Of a DNA stretch of 9,917 nucleotides, positions 5,884 to 9,917 are shown piece by piece. The notes under the pieces were generated by a model. It saw nothing but the letters and a program-made list of their open reading frames with translations, searched no databases and was not told the origin of the DNA. The position numbers and the translations under genes were made by a program. The DNA is taken from NCBI GenBank assembly GCA_023451415.1, contig JAEXZK010000062.1, forward strand, positions 1 through 9,917, in the 5' to 3' direction. Position 1 is the stretch's first letter; the number at the start of each line of letters is the position of its first letter. This DNA is from Bacillota bacterium. GTDB lineage: Bacteria; Bacillota; Clostridia; Oscillospirales; Ruminococcaceae.

Positions 5884-7254
5884 TCACCCAATGAGAATTT
5901 TACCCACAGGGATGACCTCCCGGCGGCCCGGCCCTCCCATGGAGAGGGACACCGCCAGGGAGATAGGCCCCACCCGGCCCAGGAACATGGAGAGGATCAG
6001 CACCAGCCGGGAGGCGCCGCTGAGTTGGCCGGTGATCCCGGCCGAAAGCCCCACCGTGGCAAAGGCCGAAACCTCCTCATAAACGATATCGATGGCGTCC
6101 GCCTGCTGGTCCAGGGCAAAGTGGATGACCATGGCGGACAGCACCACCAGGCACAGGGCCAGCAGAAAAAGGGCCAACGCCTTGTAGACGGCCTTGTGCT
6201 CCACCCGGCGGCCAAAGATGATGGTGTCGTTTTCCCCCCGCATGACGCAGGCGACGGTCATAACGATGACGGCCACAGTGGTGACCTTGATGCCGCCGCC
6301 GGTGCCCGCCGGCGCGGCGCCGATAAACATCAGGGCGATGGAAAAGATTTTGGACAGATCGGTCATGGCCGCTTGGTCGATGGCGTTAAAACCCGCGGTG
6401 CGCACCGTCACCGACTGGAAAAACCCTCCCAAAAGCTTTTGAAAAAAAGGCATCCCGCCCAAGGTGGCAGGGTTGTTCCACTCGGCGGCCAGGAAGGCCG
6501 CCGCACCCCCCAGGAGGAGGATGGCGCTCATCACAAGCACCACCTTGGTATGGAGCTCCAGATGCCGGGTGCGCCGCCAGCGGGCCACATCCCGCCACAC
6601 CACAAAGCCCAGGCCGCCCGTGACCACAAGGGCCGATACGGTGAGGAGGACCAGGGGGCTGTCCGCAAAGGACATGAGGGAGGAATAGGCCCCCTCGCTG
6701 CCCATCAGGTCGAACCCGGCGTTGCAGAAGGCCGAAACAGAGACAAAAATCCCCTTGGCGGCCCCCTGAAGGAAGCCGTACCGGGGGATAAAGGCCAGGG
6801 CAAGGAAAAGGGCGCCCAGTGCCTCGACGCCGAAGGTGATGCCAAAAATAGTGCGGACCAGGGCCCGCACATCGGCAAAGGAGTCGGTGTTCATGGACTC
6901 TTTGGCCACATCCATCCCCCGCAGGCCCATCTTGCGGCCCAGGGCCAGGTTGAAAAAGGTGGCAAAGGTGACCAGGCCCAGGCCGCCCACCTGGATCAGG
7001 GCCAGGATCACCGCCTGGCCGAAGGGGCTCCAGTAAAGATAGGTGTCGTGGACGATAAGGCCGGTGACGCAGGTGGCCGAGGTGGCGGTAAAAAGCGCCT
7101 CGTCAAAAGGGGTGGCCGTACCCCCGCGGGAGCTGATGGGCAAAACAAGAAGCGCGGTCCCCATCAGAATCACAAAAAGGAAGCTGACGGTGATGACCCG
7201 CGCCGGATTGCCGGTTAAAAACTTGTGGAGCCGGGAGCTGGGAGCGCTGAACAA
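5884..7254 (-). CDS. ktrB: KtrB/TrkH-family potassium uptake subunit
   Basis: An integral membrane K+ translocating subunit of 456 residues, the usual KtrB size. The four pore loops of the superfamily are visible: TCVTGL at 61-66, CNAGF at 177-181, RTAGFN at 285-290 and ATVGLS at 399-404, each with its filter glycine. The glycine-rich intramembrane gating loop (IGAAPAGTGGG, 311-321) and the conserved GRVGP near the C-terminus are also present. The start is TTG, 6 nt after the upstream Nudix stop; the AGGTG site at 7262-7266 overlaps that stop codon, which suggests translational coupling. KtrB normally needs the cytoplasmic RCK-domain regulator KtrA. None is encoded in this window and a terminator follows ktrB, so a partner must be elsewhere. 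TrkH is the alternative name; the length favours KtrB. Confidence 0.92.
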   Translation of the reverse strand: MFSAPSSRLHKFLTGNPARVITVSFLFVILMGTALLVLPISSRGGTATPFDEALFTATSATCVTGLIVHDTYLYWSPFGQAVILALIQVGGLGLVTFATFFNLALGRKMGLRGMDVAKESMNTDSFADVRALVRTIFGITFGVEALGALFLALAFIPRYGFLQGAAKGIFVSVSAFCNAGFDLMGSEGAYSSLMSFADSPLVLLTVSALVVTGGLGFVVWRDVARWRRTRHLELHTKVVLVMSAILLLGGAAAFLAAEWNNPATLGGMPFFQKLLGGFFQSVTVRTAGFNAIDQAAMTDLSKIFSIALMFIGAAPAGTGGGIKVTTVAVIVMTVACVMRGENDTIIFGRRVEHKAVYKALALFLLALCLVVLSAMVIHFALDQQADAIDIVYEEVSAFATVGLSAGITGQLSGASRLVLILSMFLGRVGPISLAVSLSMGGPGRREVIPVGKILIG

Positions 7255-7260
7255 ATCAGT

Positions 7261-7710
7261 TCACCTGCCTGTTTGGGTGGTTTGAGCGTCCCCTTCCGCC
7301 CTGGGGATGCCCAGCCGCTTTTTGGCCAAGCGGATGAGACGTTTGTCGTTGGCAAAGGTGACCATTTCGGCCGCCTTGTCGATGGGGATCCAGTGAACCT
7401 CGCTGATCTCCTCCTCCTGAGGGATGAGGACCTCTCCCAGGGCCTTGCCCAGAAAATAGACCACCTGCTTTTTGACGCCGGGCTTGGGGAAATACTCCAC
7501 GCTCTCCCGGAAGCCGTCCAGGAGGCGGATGCTGAGCCCGGTTTCCTCCCGGACCTCCCGGAGGGCGGTCTGACGTTCGTTTTCCCCCTGCTCCACATGC
7601 CCCTTGGGGAAGGACCAGTGGCCGCCGAACTTATGACGCAGGAGCACAAGATCATAGGCCCCCTCGTTTTTGCGGAACACCAGAGCTCCGCAGGATTTTT
7701 CTCTTTTCAT
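7261..7710 (-). CDS. Nudix hydrolase (diadenosine tetraphosphatase-like)
   Basis: A 149-residue cytoplasmic Nudix protein. The full Nudix box GX5EX7REVXEEXGL spans residues 37-59, with metal-binding E52, E55 and E56. The N-terminus MKREKSCGALVFR and the motif HWSFPKGHVE resemble the small asymmetric Ap4A hydrolases, which clear diadenosine polyphosphates. The substrate is inferred from this likeness only; other nucleotide diphosphates are possible. The frame is open 53 codons further upstream, but that stretch is low-complexity and unlike the family. I therefore take the ATG at 7708-7710, with a GAAGGA site just before it; a GTG four codons earlier is a possible alternative. The gene directly precedes ktrB and its stop overlaps the ktrB ribosome binding site, so the two are one transcription unit. 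Confidence 0.93.
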   Translation of the reverse strand: MKREKSCGALVFRKNEGAYDLVLLRHKFGGHWSFPKGHVEQGENERQTALREVREETGLSIRLLDGFRESVEYFPKPGVKKQVVYFLGKALGEVLIPQEEEISEVHWIPIDKAAEMVTFANDKRLIRLAKKRLGIPRAEGDAQTTQTGR

Positions 7711-7934
7711 GGTTTCCTTCACTTCCGCCGTTACCGTAAACGGCCAAAACCCAGCCTCCGCCGGTCGTTTTGAGGTGGCCGGTTTTGTCAGAAGGCCGTG
7801 CAGGCCCCTGCCGCCGAAGGCGAGGACATCGGCGATCCCCGGCTCCGGCGGAGAGCCTGGGGTGCGCATAGGATGACGGCCCGAGGGCCGCGGCGGCGAG
7901 GCTCGCCCTGCCCCGTCCGTCTGTAGACATAGTT
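7711..7934 (-). other. GC-rich, hairpin-rich stretch upstream of the Nudix gene
   Basis: No convincing gene is visible here. Read leftward it contains a run of inverted repeats: GGCGA/TCGCC near 7892-7904, GCGGCCC/GGGCCGT near 7877-7892, GGCTC/GAGCC near 7840-7856, GCAGG/CCTGC near 7799-7810, CAAAACC/GGTTTTG (7781-7787 with 7745-7751, enclosing CCTC/GAGG) and GCCGTT/AACGGC (7739-7744 with 7727-7732) just before the ribosome binding site. It is either a long structured 5' leader or an intergenic repeat element. I do not recognise a known riboswitch. Confidence 0.45.
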
Positions 7935-7963
7935 AATATACCATTTTTGAGGGCAAAATGAAA
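7935..7963 (-). promoter_or_regulatory. Possible promoter for nudix-ktrB
   Basis: On the minus strand TATATT (7935-7940) is preceded by TGG and, with a 17-nt spacer, by a weak TTTCAT (7958-7963). It is the only AT-rich promoter-like patch between the Nudix start and the tRNA. It would give a leader of roughly 220 nt. The -35 box is poor. Confidence 0.35.
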
Positions 7964-8015
7964 GGGCGGCGGTGATTTTTTTGAAAAAGCACCCCGAAGT
8001 GCCCCGCGGCCTTCC

Positions 8016-8044
8016 TTGACAAACAGGTGGCGGGGCGGTAAAAT
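8016..8044 (+). promoter_or_regulatory. Promoter of the tRNA-Arg gene
   Basis: TTGACA (8016-8021), a 17-nt spacer and TAAAAT (8039-8044) lie 11 bp before the mature tRNA 5' end, the usual arrangement for a strong stable-RNA promoter. Confidence 0.88.
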
Positions 8045-8055
8045 GATAACGCTAT

Positions 8056-8132
8056 GCGCCCGTAGCTCAGCAGGATAGAGCGTTCGCCTCCTAAGCGAAA
8101 GGCCACGCGTTCGAATCGCGTCGGGCGTGCCA
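8056..8132 (+). tRNA. tRNA-Arg (anticodon CCT)
   Basis: A complete 77-nt cloverleaf. The acceptor arm GCGCCCG pairs with CGGGCGT, the first pair being G-U. The D arm contains TAGCTCAG. The anticodon stem TTCGC/GCGAA encloses the loop CTCCTAA with anticodon CCT, which reads AGG codons as arginine. The T arm carries TTCGAAT between CGCG stems. The 3' CCA is encoded. It has its own promoter and downstream terminators, so it is transcribed alone. Confidence 0.97.
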
Positions 8133-8157
8133 GCGGCAAGTTGCCGCACCCAAGTCG

Positions 8158-8189
8158 CACACCTCACTTTGTGGGGTGTGTTTTCTTTT
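8158..8189 (+). terminator. Terminator after tRNA-Arg
   Basis: CACACCTCA (8158-8166) pairs with TGGGGTGTG (8172-8180), 9 bp with one G-T pair and a 5-nt loop, followed by TTTTCTTTT. A small GC hairpin (8133-8147) directly follows the tRNA CCA and may help 3' processing. Confidence 0.85.
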
Positions 8190-8242
8190 GCGCCTGCGTC
8201 CCGGCGGCATCTTTTTGTGCCCGGCTATTCGTTTTTTTTGCC

Positions 8243-8268
8243 AAAGGCGCCCTGGGGGGTGCCTTTTT
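8243..8268 (+). terminator. Second terminator-like hairpin before the amidohydrolase
   Basis: AAAGGCGCC (8243-8251) pairs with GGTGCCTTT (8258-8266), 9 bp with one G-T pair and a 6-nt loop, ending in five T's. It backs up the first tRNA terminator and insulates the amidohydrolase gene. Confidence 0.6.
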
Positions 8269-8278
8269 GCCCTTTCCA

Positions 8279-8287
8279 TGATAAAAT
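8279..8287 (+). promoter_or_regulatory. Extended -10 element of the amidohydrolase promoter
   Basis: TGATAAAAT fits an extended -10 box (TGN followed by TAAAAT at 8282-8287). No good -35 is seen at the right distance, consistent with extended -10 promoters. The predicted start lies about 40 nt before the gene. Confidence 0.5.
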
Positions 8288-8333
8288 AGGGGCAGCAACC
8301 CCTCCAGGGGGACAAAAAGAAGGAGGAAACATC

Positions 8334-9752
8334 ATGTTTGATCTGCTGCTGGTGGGCGGCACCGTTATTACCGTGGATAAAGAGCACTCCATCTGGGACA
8401 AGGGCTATGTAGCCGTGGAGGGCGACCGCATCGCCGCGCTGGGCCCCATGGAGGAGCTGGGGGATCAGCTGCCCCAGGCAAAGCGGGTGCTGGATATGTC
8501 CGGCCACGCGGTGCTCCCCGGCCTGGTGGATGGCCACGGCCATGCCGGCCACTGCCTCATCAAGACCCTGGGCGAGCACTCAGAGGACTGGGAGGACATG
8601 GCCGAAGCCATTTATTACCGCTGCACCGACGAGGAGTTCTGGTATGCTGAGGGGGCCCTGGCCGCGGCCGAAAGGCTGAAGTTCGGCACCACCACCGGCG
8701 TCTGCATGGTGGGCAGCACCCCCCGTATCGACATCATCGAGCCGGTGGGGGCCAGCCTGGAGGGCGCCGCCTCCACAGGCATCCGCCAGCTGACCGGCAT
8801 CGGCAGCGCCTACGGCGCCTTCCCCAAGCGGGCGCGCGTGTGGGAAAAGGACGGGAGCTTCCGGGAGTATGAGGTGACCCCGGAGACCGCCTGGAAGACC
8901 ACGGAGGAATCGGTGAAAGCCTACAACGGCCGCCATCCCCGCCAGACCTGCATCGTGGCCCCCGGCCGGATGGGTCTGCGCCCCTGGGAAAGCCCCGAGA
9001 TGAACATCCGCCACAACCGGGAGATGTTCCGCATTTCCCAGGAATACGGCCTGCCCCTCCACAGCCACGCCTTTGCCGGGGATGTGCAGTTCATGTACGA
9101 CACCACCCCCGAGGTCCTCACGCCCCGGATGTCCCTGACCCACAGCACCGGGTACAGCGACCGGGAGCTGGACATTCTGGCCGAGACAGGGGCCTTCGTA
9201 TTCCACGGCCCCACCACCCACAGCAATATCGTGGGGCACTGCCGGGTGATGGAGATGCTGGACCGGGGCGTCAATCTGGCGGTGGTCACCGACGGCACCG
9301 CCCCCGACCGCAGCTATGATCTTTGGCGTGACATGAAGAACGCCCAGATGCTCCAGAGGTTCCGCTTCAAGGACGGCAGCCTGCTGCCCTGCGGCAAAAT
9401 GCTGGAGCTTGTCACCATCGAGCCGGCCCGGGCCCTGGGCCTTGACCACCTGGTGGGTTCCCTGGAAAAGGGCAAGAAGGCGGACATCATCGCCGTGGAC
9501 GTGATGCAGCCCCATCTGGCCCCCTTTGGCGTGATGCCTGTCCAGCGCCTGGTTTACCACGCCATGGGCCAGGATGTGGACTGGACCATTGTGGACGGGC
9601 AGGTGGTCATGGAGGAGCGGAAGCTGACCCAGGTGGATGAGCGCAAGGTCATCAGCCGGGCGGCCGCGGCCTTTGGAACCATGATGGAGCGCTTGGGCAG
9701 GCGGGACATCCTGGACAACCCCCACCTTTATGGCCTGCGCCAGGGCGTTTGA
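8334..9752 (+). CDS. Metal-dependent amidohydrolase (SsnA/TrzN-like, COG0402)
   Basis: A 472-residue cytoplasmic amidohydrolase with a small N-terminal beta region, the TIM-barrel core and a C-terminal beta return. Likely metal ligands are the HxH pair H68 and H70 (in LPGLVDGHGH), H243 or H245 (PLHSHAF), H270 (SLTHSTG) and D320 (VVTDGTAPD). The sequence HGPTTHSN at 291-298 and the closing GSLEKGKKADIIAVD motif are typical of the deaminase/chlorohydrolase branch. The family deaminates or dechlorinates purines, pyrimidines or triazines, but the HxxE signature after the third histidine is not seen (HSHAFAGD instead), so I cannot name the substrate. The frame is open 69 codons upstream, back into the tRNA. 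The ATG at 8334 is chosen because AAGGAGG lies 7 nt upstream and the protein then begins at the usual MFDLLLVGGTV. It appears monocistronic. Confidence 0.9.
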   Translation: MFDLLLVGGTVITVDKEHSIWDKGYVAVEGDRIAALGPMEELGDQLPQAKRVLDMSGHAVLPGLVDGHGHAGHCLIKTLGEHSEDWEDMAEAIYYRCTDEEFWYAEGALAAAERLKFGTTTGVCMVGSTPRIDIIEPVGASLEGAASTGIRQLTGIGSAYGAFPKRARVWEKDGSFREYEVTPETAWKTTEESVKAYNGRHPRQTCIVAPGRMGLRPWESPEMNIRHNREMFRISQEYGLPLHSHAFAGDVQFMYDTTPEVLTPRMSLTHSTGYSDRELDILAETGAFVFHGPTTHSNIVGHCRVMEMLDRGVNLAVVTDGTAPDRSYDLWRDMKNAQMLQRFRFKDGSLLPCGKMLELVTIEPARALGLDHLVGSLEKGKKADIIAVDVMQPHLAPFGVMPVQRLVYHAMGQDVDWTIVDGQVVMEERKLTQVDERKVISRAAAAFGTMMERLGRRDILDNPHLYGLRQGV

Positions 9753-9806
9753 GCCCCGGGACGAAGAAGATTTTTTGCGCATTTGGAGCACCCTTTGCCG
9801 AAATAA

Positions 9807-9838
9807 CAGGGGCAGTCTCATTTTTGAGACTGCCCCTG
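9807..9838 (-). terminator. Long perfect hairpin between convergent genes
   Basis: CAGGGGCAGTCTCA (9807-9820) and TGAGACTGCCCCTG (9825-9838) form a perfect 14-bp stem with a TTTT loop. It lies between the amidohydrolase stop and the stop of a convergent leftward gene. Read leftward it is followed by TTATTT, a modest T tract; read rightward there is none. It probably ends the leftward transcript and perhaps blocks both. Confidence 0.65.
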
Positions 9839-9849
9839 CAAGCTGAGAT

Positions 9850-9917
9850 TCATGCCGTCGGTTTATTTTTCCCTTCAAGTTCTTTCACTTGTTTTTCCAG
9901 TTGTTCAATTTTATCTT
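9850..9917 (-). CDS. C-terminus of an unidentified leftward gene (partial)
   Basis: Only the last 21 or so codons are in the window, ending in TGA at 9850-9852. The visible residues include KIEQLEKQVKELEGK and end in NKPTA. They are charged, with leucine or isoleucine at heptad-like spacing, which suggests a coiled-coil or amphipathic helical tail. The stretch is clearly more AT-rich than the other genes. The hairpin at 9807-9838 would be its terminator. The length is too short to identify a family, and a chance open frame is possible. Confidence 0.5.
   Translation of the reverse strand, partial: DKIEQLEKQVKELEGKNKPTA

Noticed and set aside
7711..7869. A 53-residue N-terminal extension of the Nudix protein
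   Set aside because: It is low-complexity, overlaps the hairpin-rich region and is not part of the Nudix fold; the ATG at 7710 gives the family's normal N-terminus.
7711..7934. A c-di-AMP (ydaO) riboswitch upstream of nudix-ktrB
   Set aside because: I looked for the conserved core of this class, which often controls K+ transport, and did not find it.
7652..8167. Open frames antisense to the tRNA, encoding RFERVAFRLGGERSILLSYG-like peptides
   Set aside because: This is the well-known spurious protein produced by translating the reverse strand of a tRNA gene. The cloverleaf is clear and there is no ribosome binding site.
8056..8333. Integration of a mobile element at tRNA-Arg(CCT)
   Set aside because: No integrase, no repeat of the tRNA 3' end and no compositional break follow; the next gene is an ordinary GC-rich amidohydrolase.
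1..9917. CRISPR array, insertion sequence, toxin-antitoxin or defence system
   Set aside because: No regularly spaced repeats, transposase motifs, terminal inverted repeats or defence-type domains were seen.

Overview
The window is GC-rich (roughly 60 % or more by eye). It carries strong AAGGAGG-type ribosome binding sites, some GTG and TTG starts, and a yceD-rpmF / DUF512 radical-SAM / der gene order that is typical of clostridial Firmicutes. I infer a high-GC gut-type Oscillospiraceae (Flavonifractor/Lawsonibacter-like). The genus is a guess from gene content and composition.

Layout. (1) 1-3781 is a leftward block. A near-consensus promoter (3753-3781) drives a DUF177/YceD protein and ribosomal protein bL32 (rpmF), and an intrinsic terminator follows rpmF. 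Next come a PDZ/radical-SAM/DUF512 protein and the ribosome-assembly GTPase Der, which ends at a bidirectional terminator at the left edge. (2) 3851-5812 is a rightward block from a divergent promoter. It is one uninterrupted 623-codon frame made of a complete DUF368 membrane protein (the PopT family of undecaprenyl-phosphate translocases) and a LytR-CpsA-Psr (LCP)-like membrane-anchored domain. A terminator-like hairpin and an internal Shine-Dalgarno plus ATG lie at the junction, so this may be two genes whose separating stop was lost, or a real fusion. (3) 5884-7710 is a leftward pair: a Nudix hydrolase translationally coupled to a KtrB/TrkH potassium channel subunit, closed by a strong terminator. 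A GC-rich, hairpin-rich stretch lies upstream of it. (4) 8016-9752 runs rightward: tRNA-Arg(CCT) with its own promoter and two terminators, then a monocistronic amidohydrolase of unknown substrate. (5) The last 68 bases hold the C-terminus of a leftward gene with a heptad-like tail.

How it fits together. The left block is growth and translation housekeeping. The most interesting point is the DUF368-LCP unit. LCP enzymes move glycopolymers from the C55 lipid carrier to peptidoglycan and leave the carrier phosphate on the outer leaflet; DUF368 proteins return that carrier inward. Placing both in one frame would join successive steps of carrier recycling, although the LCP-like part has lost several usual catalytic residues. 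No mobile element, CRISPR array or defence system is visible.
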